From Terriglobia bacterium (GTDB lineage Bacteria; Acidobacteriota; Terriglobia; Terriglobales; Acidobacteriaceae), in NCBI GenBank assembly GCA_020073015.1, contig JAIQFZ010000027.1, forward strand, positions 1 through 40,447: a stretch of 40,447 nt of DNA. Reading direction: 5' to 3'. This document shows positions 24,065 through 32,808 of this stretch, piece by piece; the stretch's first letter is position 1, and every line of letters begins with the position of its first letter. The position numbers and the translations under genes were made by a program. Below the pieces are notes generated by a model. It ran no database searches. It saw only the letters and a program-made list of their open reading frames with translations, and was not told the DNA's origin.

Positions 24065-25300
24065 TTGGCACGACGGGTTGTCATTACCGGACTCGGGCTG
24101 ATCTGTGCGGTCGGCAATACCACCGCCAGCGTGTGGCAAGCGTTGTTGGCGGGCAAAAGCGGGGTCGACCGGATTACCGGGTTCGACGCTTCCGCGTTTG
24201 CCTGCCAGATTGCGGCCGAGGTCAAGAACTTCGACCCCCTGCAGTTCATCGAGAAAAAAGAAGTAAAAAAGATGGGGCGCTTCATCCACTTCGCGATGGC
24301 GGCGTCGGAGGAAGCGCTGAAGATGTCGGAGCTCCAGATCACGCCGGAGAACGCCGAACAGGTGGGCGTGCACATCGGCTCGGGGATCGGCGGATTCGAC
24401 ATCATCGAGCGCGAACATAAGGCGCTGCTCGAAGGCGGCCCGCGCAAGATTTCACCCTTTTTCATTCCGGCCGCGATCGTGAACCTGGCGGCCGGCCAGG
24501 TTTCCATGAAGTACGGCGCGAAGGGCCCGAATGAAGCCACCGCTACGGCCTGCACCACCAGCGCACACTCGATCGGAGATTCGTTTCGGATTATTCAGCA
24601 CCGCGACGCCGATGTGATGATTGCCGGAGGCGCGGAAGCCGCCATTACTCCGATGGGGGTGGGCGGGTTCGCAGCCATGCGCGCGCTTTCCACGCGCAAC
24701 GACGATCCCGCGCGGGCCTGCCGACCGTGGGACAAGGATCGCGACGGCTTCGTCATGGGCGAGGGGGCGGGCATCCTGATCCTGGAGGAACTCGAACACG
24801 CGCAACGGCGTGGTGCGCCGATCCTGGCGGAGATCGTTGGCTACGGCATGAGTTCGGACGCCTACCACATGACGCAGCCCGCTCCCGAGCATGAAGGCGG
24901 CTTCCGCGTAATGCGCAACGCGCTGCGCGATGCCGGCCTGGATCCTGGGGTGGTCGGTTACGTCAACGCACACGGGACATCGACGCCCATCGGCGATACG
25001 CTGGAGGCGCACGCCATCCGCAACCTGTTCGGCAAGAAGATTCCGGTCAGTTCAACCAAGTCGATGACCGGGCATCTGCTGGGCGGGGCAGGCGGACTGG
25101 AAGCGGGCGTGACCGTGCTGGCGCTGCGCGATCAGGTATTGCCGCCGACTATCAACCTGGAGAACCAGGATCCGGATACCGATGGCATGGACTTTGTCCC
25201 CAATCAAGCGCGCAAGGCGCAGTTCGAATACGCCATGTCGAATTCGTTCGGTTTCGGCGGGACGAATGGGGCGCTACTGTTCAAGAAATGGGCGGAGTAG
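24065..25300 (+). CDS. fabF: beta-ketoacyl-ACP synthase II
   Basis: FabF condenses malonyl-ACP with acyl-ACP in chain elongation. The 411-residue protein begins at TTG 24065 (RRVVITGLGLICAVGNT), two bases after the acpP stop, so translation is probably coupled. The active-site Cys163 is in TACTTSAHSIGDSF and the two catalytic His are in VNAHGTSTPIGD and KSMTGHLLGGAGG, giving the full Cys-His-His triad. C-terminal NSFGFGGTNGALLF is standard. acpP-fabF is a typical pair. Confidence 0.97.
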   Translation: MARRVVITGLGLICAVGNTTASVWQALLAGKSGVDRITGFDASAFACQIAAEVKNFDPLQFIEKKEVKKMGRFIHFAMAASEEALKMSELQITPENAEQVGVHIGSGIGGFDIIEREHKALLEGGPRKISPFFIPAAIVNLAAGQVSMKYGAKGPNEATATACTTSAHSIGDSFRIIQHRDADVMIAGGAEAAITPMGVGGFAAMRALSTRNDDPARACRPWDKDRDGFVMGEGAGILILEELEHAQRRGAPILAEIVGYGMSSDAYHMTQPAPEHEGGFRVMRNALRDAGLDPGVVGYVNAHGTSTPIGDTLEAHAIRNLFGKKIPVSSTKSMTGHLLGGAGGLEAGVTVLALRDQVLPPTINLENQDPDTDGMDFVPNQARKAQFEYAMSNSFGFGGTNGALLFKKWAE

Positions 25301-25392
25301 AGTCGACTAAAAACACAAGGTCCCTCCACTCCGGTCGGGATGACAAGATTCTGGTTTTGAAGTTGGAAACGCGGCTGGAACACCGCGGCACA

Positions 25393-25974
25393 CTACTCCC
25401 GCTTCATGCTGTCGATCAGCGCATAGAGCTGGCTGCGATCGACGACTTCCACAAAAGGCTTTCCCGCACGCTTGTTGCTGACCACGAAGATCGTGGGCGT
25501 GTGTTGGAGGTTGATGCTCTTTCCCAGTTCCCTGTCGGCGAGCACCAACGCGGCCAGCCTGCCGGCTGGGTCCACCACGAAGGGCAGGTCGACCTTGTGC
25601 TCGGCGGCGAACTTTTCGGCAAAGCCGTGCAGGTTGTCGGGTGTGATTTCCAGTTGATGTTCGAAGACGGAGTCCCGGAAGGCGTTGCCCAGGATTTTCG
25701 AATGCGTGTCGAAGTAGCGAGCCAGAACCGCAGCCTCGAACGACCAGTTGTGCATGGGCAGCGGGAAGTCGTGGCGGACAACGGGAATCTTGTAGGTCTG
25801 GCCGGCCTGGGCCACCAGCGGCGCTGCCCGGCGGCAATCGGGGCATTGCAAGTCCTCAAAGACCACTAGGGCGACCTGCGCGCCTTTGGGCGGACGAAGG
25901 ACCTCCGGCACATCCTCGGCGACGGCGGTCAGGCTGACGAGCATCAGGAGCGGCAAGAGTTGGCGAATCTTCAT
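25393..25974 (-). CDS. periplasmic DsbA-like thioredoxin-fold protein
   Basis: A 193-residue exported protein: signal peptide MKIRQLLPLLMLVSLTAVAE, then a thioredoxin-fold strand VALVVFEDLQCPDCRRAAPL with the redox motif CPDC near residues 44-47, an inserted helical domain (NWSFEAAVLARYFDTHSKIL) and the cis-Pro strand LQHTPTIFVVSNKRAG. These features fit the DsbA/DSBA-like disulfide oxidoreductase family (cf. BdbD). No DsbB/VKOR gene is adjacent. Read from the minus strand; upstream is the end of the TonB-type gene with a ~95-bp gap. Confidence 0.88.
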   Translation of the reverse strand: MKIRQLLPLLMLVSLTAVAEDVPEVLRPPKGAQVALVVFEDLQCPDCRRAAPLVAQAGQTYKIPVVRHDFPLPMHNWSFEAAVLARYFDTHSKILGNAFRDSVFEHQLEITPDNLHGFAEKFAAEHKVDLPFVVDPAGRLAALVLADRELGKSINLQHTPTIFVVSNKRAGKPFVEVVDRSQLYALIDSMKRE

Positions 25975-26068
25975 GGTGTAGTTAGATGCAACTTGTGATC
26001 GTTCATTCTACGGTAGCGAATGGGGACCATTCGCGCACAGGACCCGGTTATTTCAATCCGACCGCAGT

Positions 26069-27220
26069 TTACTTCAAGTCTGTTACTTCCATGTTGTAGA
26101 AGTAATAAAAGCGCAGGCCGAGGTTGCAGTTCTCCTCACGGATTGGCACCGAGCAGCGGGCGACGAATTCGCGCGGCAGTGGAGGGAACGGATTGGAGGC
26201 CGTGATGCTGGCCCACGCGGCACGGTCCAACGCGACATCGCCCGAGGGAGCCTCAACCAGCATGCCCCCGACTTTTCCGTTGGGCAGAATGTAGAAGTCA
26301 ATCAGGACCTTGCCCTGCTTGTAAAGAGGAGCCTGTACCGACTCCGGCATCACGCTGATCCAGTTGTTGTACACGATGGGTTTAATGCGGGCCAGATACC
26401 AGCCAAAATCAACCCCCATCGTATCGGTGAGAATTTCCGCCTGATCAAGAGCCTTCGCGCCATGGCGGCCCTGGTTCAAGCCGTAATCCCCGCCCTCGCC
26501 GCCGCCGTAGCGGCCTCGATTGGCAGCGGTGCCTTGGGCGGCTTGCTCGATTGCCCGGCCAGCCGTCATCGGCGTTTTGAAACTCGGCGTCTGGCGGCCT
26601 CCCTGCGGAGGCGCCTGCAATTGGGCGATCTGATTCTGCGCCGGCGCGGCGAATCCCGAATTGTTGTTCTGTTGCGGACTCTCCTGCGGCGCGGGCGGCT
26701 GTTGCTGCGCCATCTGGTCCGGTGCGGCCTGCTGCTGGGCGGGTTCGCCGGGGCGCCCGGGACGCGAACTCTGCAGAATCTTCCTCAGCTCCTCGCGGTC
26801 GATCTGCGGGGCCTTGCTGGTGGCGATGCGGTCCTTATCGGAAATGACCTTGGCGTCCGGGCGGCGCGTCAGCTTCTGCTCATCGGGCGGAAGCTCGAGG
26901 AAGGTGGCGTCTTTCTCGCGGGCCACATCGGTCGGGATGGCGAGAACCAGCGTCTGGTGCGGCAACAGCCCCATCAGCTTTTCGCCGTTCCAGAGCAGAA
27001 TGACGACAAACAGGTGCAGAATGACGGAAAGCCAGACCGCCTCTCGCTTGCGCGCGCGGGAGAGATCGTCCTGTAGCTGGATCAGAAGATGCGGAACGGC
27101 GTCGGGATTGAAACCGCGGTAGGCAGTTTCCCAGTGCTGCGCCTCAAACAGGTCGCGCTGTTCGGCGGGGTGCGCAACCGGTGTGATCGGATCGCGGGGC
27201 GGGATTTGGGTCACTGACAT
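26069..27220 (-). CDS. TonB-family energy-transducer-like protein
   Basis: The product (383 residues from ATG 27220) has an unusually long cytoplasmic N-terminus of about 60 residues, one membrane segment (VWLSVILHLFVVILLW), a long Pro/Gln/Asn-rich periplasmic linker (PAQQQAAPDQMAQQQPPAPQ and beyond) and a TonB C-terminal domain (VLIDFYILPNGKVGGMLVEA, DRAAWASITASNPFPPLP). It probably spans the periplasm to contact an outer-membrane protein. No exbB/exbD lie nearby. It is the last gene of the minus-strand run that begins with fabZ. ATG 27220 is preferred over 27256 on start-context grounds. Confidence 0.82.
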   Translation of the reverse strand: MSVTQIPPRDPITPVAHPAEQRDLFEAQHWETAYRGFNPDAVPHLLIQLQDDLSRARKREAVWLSVILHLFVVILLWNGEKLMGLLPHQTLVLAIPTDVAREKDATFLELPPDEQKLTRRPDAKVISDKDRIATSKAPQIDREELRKILQSSRPGRPGEPAQQQAAPDQMAQQQPPAPQESPQQNNNSGFAAPAQNQIAQLQAPPQGGRQTPSFKTPMTAGRAIEQAAQGTAANRGRYGGGEGGDYGLNQGRHGAKALDQAEILTDTMGVDFGWYLARIKPIVYNNWISVMPESVQAPLYKQGKVLIDFYILPNGKVGGMLVEAPSGDVALDRAAWASITASNPFPPLPREFVARCSVPIREENCNLGLRFYYFYNMEVTDLK

Positions 27221-27413
27221 CTGACTGCGACTATAAACCGTTAGAGACGCGGCCAAGTCCCTGAGTTGCGTAAAGTTACGTAAAAAACGCGGGAGTTGCG
27301 GCCGTCGTTACTCTAATTGTCGCATTTTTTGAGCCTTTGGGGTGAGTACTGGAGTAATCGACTGTGCCCCGGGCCGGCTGAGGGACGGGCGTCTCGGTCG
27401 GCTCACGCAGCCA

Positions 27414-28409
27414 CTAGGCAACGCCAATGCGGCCTGCGTGGCTTTTGATTTCGGAGACAATGGCGAGGGCCAGTTCCAGAGCCCGGCGCCCATCTTCCAG
27501 AGACACCACCGGGCGGGACCGATCGCGCACGGCTTGCAGGAACGCCTTGATCTCGGCCAGCAGTGGCTCCTCGGCCGTGATGGGCGGCTTGGACATCTGA
27601 ATCTGCGGATTGACGCTGGGCTGGGCGCTCGCCCCGGCGGCGCCGACTGAAAACACCAGCACATCCTGCCGTCCGTAGTCGAGGGAAATGTACTGGCGCG
27701 GCTGGAAGAAACGCAGCTTGCGCACGCGCTCGGTTGAGACGCGGCTGGCAGTGAAGTTTGCCACGCAGCCGGATTCAAACTCCAGGCGCACGTTGGCAAT
27801 GTCCACCTTGCCAGAGAGAATCGGGAGACCCACGGCGCGAATTTCCCGCACGCGCGAATTGACGAAGGTCAGCACGATGTCCAGATCATGAATCATCAGG
27901 TCGAGCACGACGTCGACATCGAGCGCGCGCGGCGTGAATTCGCTCAGCCGGTGCACCTCAAAAAACATGGGCTTGGTGATCAGCGGCAGCGTCGCCCGCA
28001 CCGCCGGATTGAAGCGCTCCAGGTGTCCCACCTGCACTACACGGTTATGCTTTGCCGAAAGACTCCCAATCTCGCCCGCCTCGGCGATGGTGGACACCAG
28101 CGGTTTTTCGATCAGTACATCGACCCCAGCTTCCATCAGGGTACGTGCCACCGCCAGATGTTTCACGGTCGGCACAGCCACGGACGCGGCCTGCACTTCG
28201 CTGTGGGTGGTCAGCATCTGCTCGATCGAGCCAAACGATTTGCAGCCAAACTCGCGGGCGACCGCATCGGCTCGGGCCGTATCAGGGTCCACCACGCCGA
28301 CCAGTCGCACGCTGCCGGCCTGCTGCAATTGCTGATAGACGCGAGCATGGTTGCGCCCGAAAGCGCCCACGCCTACCACTGCGACATTGAGAGGAAGTTG
28401 CGAATTCAC
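27414..28409 (-). CDS. Gfo/Idh/MocA-family oxidoreductase, GnnA candidate
   Basis: An NAD(P)-dependent sugar oxidoreductase: Rossmann motif VAVVGVGAFGRNHARVYQQL at the N-terminus, the family EKPL (DVLIEKPLVSTIAEAG), the catalytic-region VGHLERFNPAVRA, and MIHDLDIVLTFVNS (conserved HDxD). The C-terminal part is the usual alpha/beta substrate domain. GTG 28409 starts the Rossmann strand at the expected distance; the frame is open to 28472. It lies in the lpx cluster. In Acidithiobacillus the Gfo/Idh enzyme GnnA, next to lpxA, makes the 3-keto sugar for 3-amino lipid A. That role is an inference here, because no GnnB-like aminotransferase is in the window. Confidence 0.88.
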   Translation of the reverse strand: MNSQLPLNVAVVGVGAFGRNHARVYQQLQQAGSVRLVGVVDPDTARADAVAREFGCKSFGSIEQMLTTHSEVQAASVAVPTVKHLAVARTLMEAGVDVLIEKPLVSTIAEAGEIGSLSAKHNRVVQVGHLERFNPAVRATLPLITKPMFFEVHRLSEFTPRALDVDVVLDLMIHDLDIVLTFVNSRVREIRAVGLPILSGKVDIANVRLEFESGCVANFTASRVSTERVRKLRFFQPRQYISLDYGRQDVLVFSVGAAGASAQPSVNPQIQMSKPPITAEEPLLAEIKAFLQAVRDRSRPVVSLEDGRRALELALAIVSEIKSHAGRIGVA

Positions 28410-28525
28410 AGTGAGCCCGGCTCGCCGCCCGGACGAAGGCGATATTCTGTCAGTTCCGTCTCTGAATGGCAAACGGGAACGAACGTTGCGATCAAAGCGG
28501 CCCTGCTCGTCGCTGATTCCAGTCC

Positions 28526-28990
28526 TTACTTCTTCTTCAAGAGCGCGATCTGTCCGGCGTGATACAGCTCGTGTTGCACGACGCCGTGGAGCATGTAGTA
28601 GTAATTGTAGTGCGCGCCTTGTTTCCCGGGGACTTGTTCGGTGAGGCGAGTGTCGGGAAACTCAGATACCGCCTGGACGAGCTCGTCGTGCACGCGCCGC
28701 ACGTGCTCCGTGGTTTTACGCCAGGCGGATTCGCTGGTGTCCCGGGCGGACGGAAAGTTCTGGTCGCCGGTGAGAGTTACGGCCTCGCCGCCCATGCGCC
28801 GGCGCACGGCACCGTCCCACGCCGCAATGTGCAGCACAAGTTCCCAGATGGTATGGGCATGCGGGATGGGGCGCGCAGCGGCTTGTGCCGCGGTGACGCC
28901 GTCGAGAATCTCAAGCAGCGAGTCGCCATGCCAGGCGTCTCCGCTGAACGCGCGGCGGAGTTGATCGGCGATGCGGGCGGTTTCCGTCAT
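28526..28990 (-). CDS. DinB-family four-helix protein
   Basis: A 154-residue DinB/YfiT-like protein, a metal-binding four-helix bundle related to bacillithiol/mycothiol transferases but of unspecified function. The three metal-ligand His are visible: HIAAWDGAVRRRM (first), and QHELYHAGQIALLKK (second and third). It sits between lpxI and the Gfo/Idh gene on the same strand with short gaps and is probably co-transcribed, though no lipid A role is known for such proteins. Confidence 0.88.
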   Translation of the reverse strand: MTETARIADQLRRAFSGDAWHGDSLLEILDGVTAAQAAARPIPHAHTIWELVLHIAAWDGAVRRRMGGEAVTLTGDQNFPSARDTSESAWRKTTEHVRRVHDELVQAVSEFPDTRLTEQVPGKQGAHYNYYYMLHGVVQHELYHAGQIALLKKK

Positions 28991-29044
28991 AGGGCCTCCT
29001 CAGAACTGTTGCTACAAAAGGCGAATTTTCCGCTTCAATCTCGC

Positions 29045-29878
29045 TTATCCCGACTGGATCGAGATTTGCGTCTGATTTGCGGCCTCCAGGATCGCATCTC
29101 CATCCAGCAGCAGGCAGCGCCCGGCATCGATCGCCAGACAACTCGCGCCCGCGCGCTGCATGGTCTCGATGGTCTTCAGGCCGATCACCGGGACATCAAA
29201 GCGCATGTCCTGATTGGGCTTGGCGATCTTCACGACAGTGAGCGCGCGGCTGAGAGTCGAGGCGTCGCCTTCGAGCGAACGCATCAATTGCCCGGCGCGT
29301 TCGATGGTGGCGTCCGTGCCCTCCATTGCCTCCACCGCTACACAGGCCGATTCCGCGATCACGACCGTCTGGCCGATGTCGTACTGTGCGAGGTGTCGCG
29401 CCACGGCGCGCCCGTACTCGATGTTCTTGCGCTCTGGTTCGCTGGGCGCACGCTGAGTCAGCACGCCGGTCTTGGCCAGCAGCGGTTCGAGCAGAGCAGT
29501 CGAATTTTCCAGCAGGATGCCTTCGTCGGCCAGGACCTTGGCGACGGCACCGAGTAGCGAGTCCGTGTTGCGCGTGCCCAGCGCAAGCAGCACCTTGGCC
29601 AGTCGCCAGTCGGGCTTGATGCTGGAAAAAATCTGCTTGTGCCTGACTTGCCCGGCCATGACGGCGCGGGTGACGCCCTCGGCCTTGAAAGTATCGATGA
29701 GCTTGGACAACTCGCCGAGAGAAAGCCAGTAAACGGAGGCGGCTCCTTTCGACGTGATCTCAGGGGACGTCTCTTCCTTGATGGCGGCGACCACGACGTC
29801 GTACCCCTGCGCCCGCGCAGCGTCGAGCACGAGGAAGGGAAACTTGCCATTACCGGCGATGAGACCAAGACGTGTCAT
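29045..29878 (-). CDS. lpxI: UDP-2,3-diacylglucosamine pyrophosphatase LpxI
   Basis: LpxI cleaves UDP-2,3-diacylglucosamine to lipid X and UMP, replacing LpxH in many bacteria. The 277-residue protein starts MTRLGLIAGNGKFPFLVLDA and carries KAEGVTRAVMAGQVRHKQIF, DSLLGAVAKVLADEGILLEN and the C-terminal MRFDVPVIGLKTIETMQRAG with ASCLAIDAGRCLLLD, all typical. ATG 29878 marks the homology start; the longer open frame (to 29971) runs into repeat DNA. Its neighbour upstream is lpxA, separated by a family C repeat cluster. Confidence 0.95.
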   Translation of the reverse strand: MTRLGLIAGNGKFPFLVLDAARAQGYDVVVAAIKEETSPEITSKGAASVYWLSLGELSKLIDTFKAEGVTRAVMAGQVRHKQIFSSIKPDWRLAKVLLALGTRNTDSLLGAVAKVLADEGILLENSTALLEPLLAKTGVLTQRAPSEPERKNIEYGRAVARHLAQYDIGQTVVIAESACVAVEAMEGTDATIERAGQLMRSLEGDASTLSRALTVVKIAKPNQDMRFDVPVIGLKTIETMQRAGASCLAIDAGRCLLLDGDAILEAANQTQISIQSG

Positions 29879-29892
29879 AGGCAAGAACCGCG

Positions 29893-30028
29893 TAGGGACA
29901 GCCGCCCTCCTTCGACTTCGCTCAGGACCTGTCCAGCCGCGCGGAGCGTGGCAGCCAGCGCACCCTACCAACGATACCGCTGCGGAGCTTCGCTCCGCCG
30001 GACAGCCGAGGGCGGCTGTCCCTACGTG
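29893..30028. repeat. family C repeat cluster between lpxI and lpxA
   Basis: Two or more copies in opposite orientation: CGTAGGGACAGCCGCCCTCC near 29893, and GGAGCTTCGCTCCGCCGGAC with AGCCGAGGGCGGCTGTCCCT near 29983-30025. It fills the space between two co-directional genes of one pathway. Confidence 0.75.
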
Positions 30029-30030
30029 AG

Positions 30031-30807
30031 CTACTTAATCACCCCGCGCTCCGACGACTCGATGAATTGAATCAGCATGTCCACATCTTCTCCGCGATCC
30101 GTTTCCGCCTTTAACTTCTCCATTGCCTGCGACGTGTTCAGCTTCGACGCCAGCAACACCCGGTAGGCATGATGAATCTTCCTGATTCGTTCCTTGGTGA
30201 ATCCCCGCCGCTCCAAACCCACGGCATTCAAGCCATAGGCGCGCGTTCCGCGCTCGGCCGACGTCTTCGAAAACGGCAGCACATCGCGCGTGATGGTTGT
30301 GCCGCCGCCAATAAAAGCGTACTTCCCAATCCGCACGAAGTGGTGCACCGGGCAGAGCGCACCGACGGTCGCCCAATCCCCGACGATCACGTGTCCGCCC
30401 AGCGTGGCGGCGTTCGCCATGATGATGTGACTCCCGACTTGGCAGTCGTGCGCGATGTGGGTATAGGCCATGATCAGGTTGTGGTCCCCGATCCTGGTCA
30501 GCCCACCGCCTTTGACCGTGCCGCGGTTGATGGTGACGAACTCGCGAACCTGGTTGTGATTGCCAATCTCCAGGCGCGTGGGCTCGCCCTGGTAGGAAAT
30601 ATCCTGCGGCGCCAGCCCGATCGAAGTGAAAGGAAAGAACCCGTTGTTGGTGCCGATTTTCGCGGGACCTTCAATCGTGACGTGCGAAACCAGGTGGCAA
30701 TCCTCGCCCAGTTCGACCTCCGCCCCAATCACGCAATACGGCCCAATCTTGCAAGACGGGTGAACCTTGGCTTTCGGATCGACAATCGCGGTGGGATGAA
30801 TGGACAT
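30031..30807 (-). CDS. lpxA: acyl-ACP--UDP-N-acetylglucosamine O-acyltransferase LpxA
   Basis: LpxA catalyses the first acylation of lipid A synthesis. The 258-residue protein is a left-handed beta-helix of hexapeptide repeats (IHPTAIVDPKAKVHPSCKIG, IGPYCVIGAEVELGEDC) with the catalytic His120 in AYTHIAHDCQVGSH, the chain-length region AFIGGGTTITRDVLPFSKTS, and the helical C-terminal domain. ATG 30807 begins the first hexad (MSIHPTAIVD); the longer frame to 30930 is an AT-rich repeat and is rejected. It is preceded by fabZ. The protein may use 3-amino sugars if the local oxidoreductase is GnnA-like. Confidence 0.96.
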   Translation of the reverse strand: MSIHPTAIVDPKAKVHPSCKIGPYCVIGAEVELGEDCHLVSHVTIEGPAKIGTNNGFFPFTSIGLAPQDISYQGEPTRLEIGNHNQVREFVTINRGTVKGGGLTRIGDHNLIMAYTHIAHDCQVGSHIIMANAATLGGHVIVGDWATVGALCPVHHFVRIGKYAFIGGGTTITRDVLPFSKTSAERGTRAYGLNAVGLERRGFTKERIRKIHHAYRVLLASKLNTSQAMEKLKAETDRGEDVDMLIQFIESSERGVIK

Positions 30808-30808
30808 C

Positions 30809-30903
30809 GTGAAATTTGTAATTTGGTAATTTGTGATTTGTAAATTGCGTTGGCGAGTCTCAATCGCCAAATCACAAATTACGAATCGGAAATTACAAAT
30901 TCT
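30809..30903. repeat. AT-rich inverted repeat between fabZ and lpxA (family H)
   Basis: GAAATTTGTAATTTGGTAAT with TTGTGATTTG on one side and CAAATCACAAATTACGAATC with GGAAATTACAAATTC on the other: long, imperfect arms around GTTGGCGAG. Strikingly AT-rich in a GC-rich genome. Its right arm encodes the last codons of fabZ. Confidence 0.75.
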
Positions 30904-31411
30904 CTTCCTCGGCCGCTCCCGAGCCGACATTCCGTGGCACCAGCCGGCAGGTCACGGTCGCCTCGGCCGCCACTTTTCCATCCACGTACGCTTTGCCCTC
31001 GAGCCGTGCTGCGGTGATGCGCCACGCTCGCACCTCGACCTCGATGCGCAGCTGATCTCCGGGGACCACGGGGCGGCGGAAGCGCGCCTTCTCGATCCCG
31101 GTAAATACCATCAGCATCTCGTCGCGATTCGGAACCTCAGTCAGCAGCAGGAGCCCGCCTGCCTGCGCGATCGCTTCCACGATCAGCACTCCCGGCATAA
31201 TGGGCTTGCCGGGGAAGTGTCCCTGAAAAAAGGGCTCGGTGATGGTCACATTCTTCAGGGCAACAATGCGCTTCATGCGCACCAGTTCCAGGACGCGGTC
31301 GATCAGCAAAAAAGGGTAGCGGTGCGGCAGAATCTTGAAGATATCGCCGATATCCATGGCGGGGTTCACCGCCGTTGACGGGTCAGGCGTGGTTTGGGCC
31401 GTATCAGTCAT
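30893..31411 (-). CDS. fabZ: 3-hydroxyacyl-ACP dehydratase FabZ
   Basis: FabZ dehydrates 3-hydroxyacyl-ACP in fatty-acid elongation. The 172-residue protein has the family start IFKILPHRYPFLLIDRVLEL (Pro29-His30), the active-site GHFPGKPIMPGVLIVEAIAQ with His65 and Glu79, and FTGIEKARFRRPVVPGDQLR. An N-terminal extension of about 20 residues precedes the hot-dog domain. The last residues (EEENL) are encoded by an AT-rich repeat arm. fabZ next to lpxA is the usual diderm order. The divergent M20 peptidase gene starts close by on the other strand. Confidence 0.95.
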   Translation of the reverse strand: MTDTAQTTPDPSTAVNPAMDIGDIFKILPHRYPFLLIDRVLELVRMKRIVALKNVTITEPFFQGHFPGKPIMPGVLIVEAIAQAGGLLLLTEVPNRDEMLMVFTGIEKARFRRPVVPGDQLRIEVEVRAWRITAARLEGKAYVDGKVAAEATVTCRLVPRNVGSGAAEEENL

Positions 31412-31465
31412 GCCGTTTTCTCAAGAGGCGAAGATTATACTGTAGCGCACGTCGCAGGATCGACC

Positions 31466-32644
31466 ATGGCAATTCCCAAGAGAATACTCGTAAAGTCCAC
31501 CCCCGAGGCGCAACGGCGTCTCTCCTATTTCACCGAGCGCCGTGACCAGGTGGTTTCCACCATTCGCGAACTGGTCGAAATCGAATCCCCCAGCGATAAC
31601 AAGACCGCGGTCGACCGTCTGAGCGAGGTGGTCGCCGCGAAATTTGCTGCCCTCGGCGGGGCGGTAAAGATTCATCCGGCGGCAGATTTCGGGAATCACC
31701 TTCAGGTCGACTTTGCAGGCAAATCGGACGCCAAGCCGGTCCTGCTGTTGGGCCACTACGACACGGTCTATCCGCTCGGCACGTTGGCCACCATGCCTTG
31801 CCGGATTGCGGATGACAAGCTGACCGGCCCCGGCGTGCTCGACATGAAGTCTGGCATTGCCCTGATGGTCTATTCGATCGCGGCGCTGAAAGACTGGCAT
31901 GGCGAACTGCCGCGTCCGGTTACCGTGCTGCTGGTATCGGACGAGGAAGTGGGCAGCGACTCATCCCGCGCCCTCACCGAAGCGCTCGCGAGAAAAGTTG
32001 CCGCGGTGCTGGTTCTCGAGCCGTCGTATGGGTTTGAGGGCGCGGTGAAAACGGCTCGCAAGGGTGTGGGAGAGTATCAGGTCAAGATTACCGGCAAGGC
32101 GTCGCATGCGGGACTGGATTTCCAGAAAGGCGCGAACGCAATCGTCGAGCTCGCCCGGCAGATCGAGAAAGTCACCGGCTTCACCGACCTGAAAAAGGGG
32201 TTGACGGTGAACGTCGGGATCGTCAGCGGCGGCTCGCGAACGAACGTTGTTCCGGCCGAAGCCACGGCCCAGGTCGATGTCCGCATCGCGCGCCTGAAAG
32301 ACGCCGCCGGCATCGATAAGAAGATGCGCGCCCTGCGCCCCTTCAACCGCAAGTGCAAGCTGGAGGTCACGGGCGGAATCAACCGTCCACCGATGGAGCG
32401 GACGGCGGGGGTCGCCGAACTTTACGTGAAGGCAGTCGCCATCGCCCGCGATCTGGGATGGAAGCTCGGCGAAGCCGCAGTCGGCGGCGGCTCCGACGGC
32501 AACTTCACCGCCGGCCTCGGGATTCCGACTCTGGACGGCCTCGGCGCCGTAGGTGATGGCGCGCACGCAGCCCATGAGCACATCCTGATCTCCGAATTGC
32601 CACGGCGGGCTGCGCTGGTCACAGGCCTGATCGAAGCTGTATGA
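31466..32644 (+). CDS. M20-family metallopeptidase (carboxypeptidase G2-like)
   Basis: A 392-residue M20/M28-type zinc peptidase. The metal ligands are visible in order: HYDTVYPLG, GVLDMKSGIALMVYS (bridging Asp), the general-base Glu pair SDEEVGSDSSR, then LEPSYGFEGAVKTARKGVGE, and GVGAH-type HAAHEH near the end. The lid/dimerisation domain contains GKASHAGLDFQKGANAIVEL. Carboxypeptidase G2-like members hydrolyse C-terminal Glu or related amides; the substrate here is not determined. No signal peptide, so probably cytoplasmic. ATG 31466 (MAIPKRILVKS) is chosen, with AGGA just upstream; the frame to 31394 overlaps the divergent fabZ start region. Confidence 0.88.
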   Translation: MAIPKRILVKSTPEAQRRLSYFTERRDQVVSTIRELVEIESPSDNKTAVDRLSEVVAAKFAALGGAVKIHPAADFGNHLQVDFAGKSDAKPVLLLGHYDTVYPLGTLATMPCRIADDKLTGPGVLDMKSGIALMVYSIAALKDWHGELPRPVTVLLVSDEEVGSDSSRALTEALARKVAAVLVLEPSYGFEGAVKTARKGVGEYQVKITGKASHAGLDFQKGANAIVELARQIEKVTGFTDLKKGLTVNVGIVSGGSRTNVVPAEATAQVDVRIARLKDAAGIDKKMRALRPFNRKCKLEVTGGINRPPMERTAGVAELYVKAVAIARDLGWKLGEAAVGGGSDGNFTAGLGIPTLDGLGAVGDGAHAAHEHILISELPRRAALVTGLIEAV

Positions 32645-32808
32645 AATGCGGGGCTTGGCTGGATTCTTCGGGAACGCGGTGGGAAGGCGTGAGTTTGGGT
32701 GCGGTGCCAGCGGCGCCTTTTGACTCAGGGTCGGTGGTAACCTAGAATCAATGGTGGGGTCGTCGGACTCGTGCACCTTAGAGCATCGGGCAGCCCCGGG
32801 AGGTAGTT

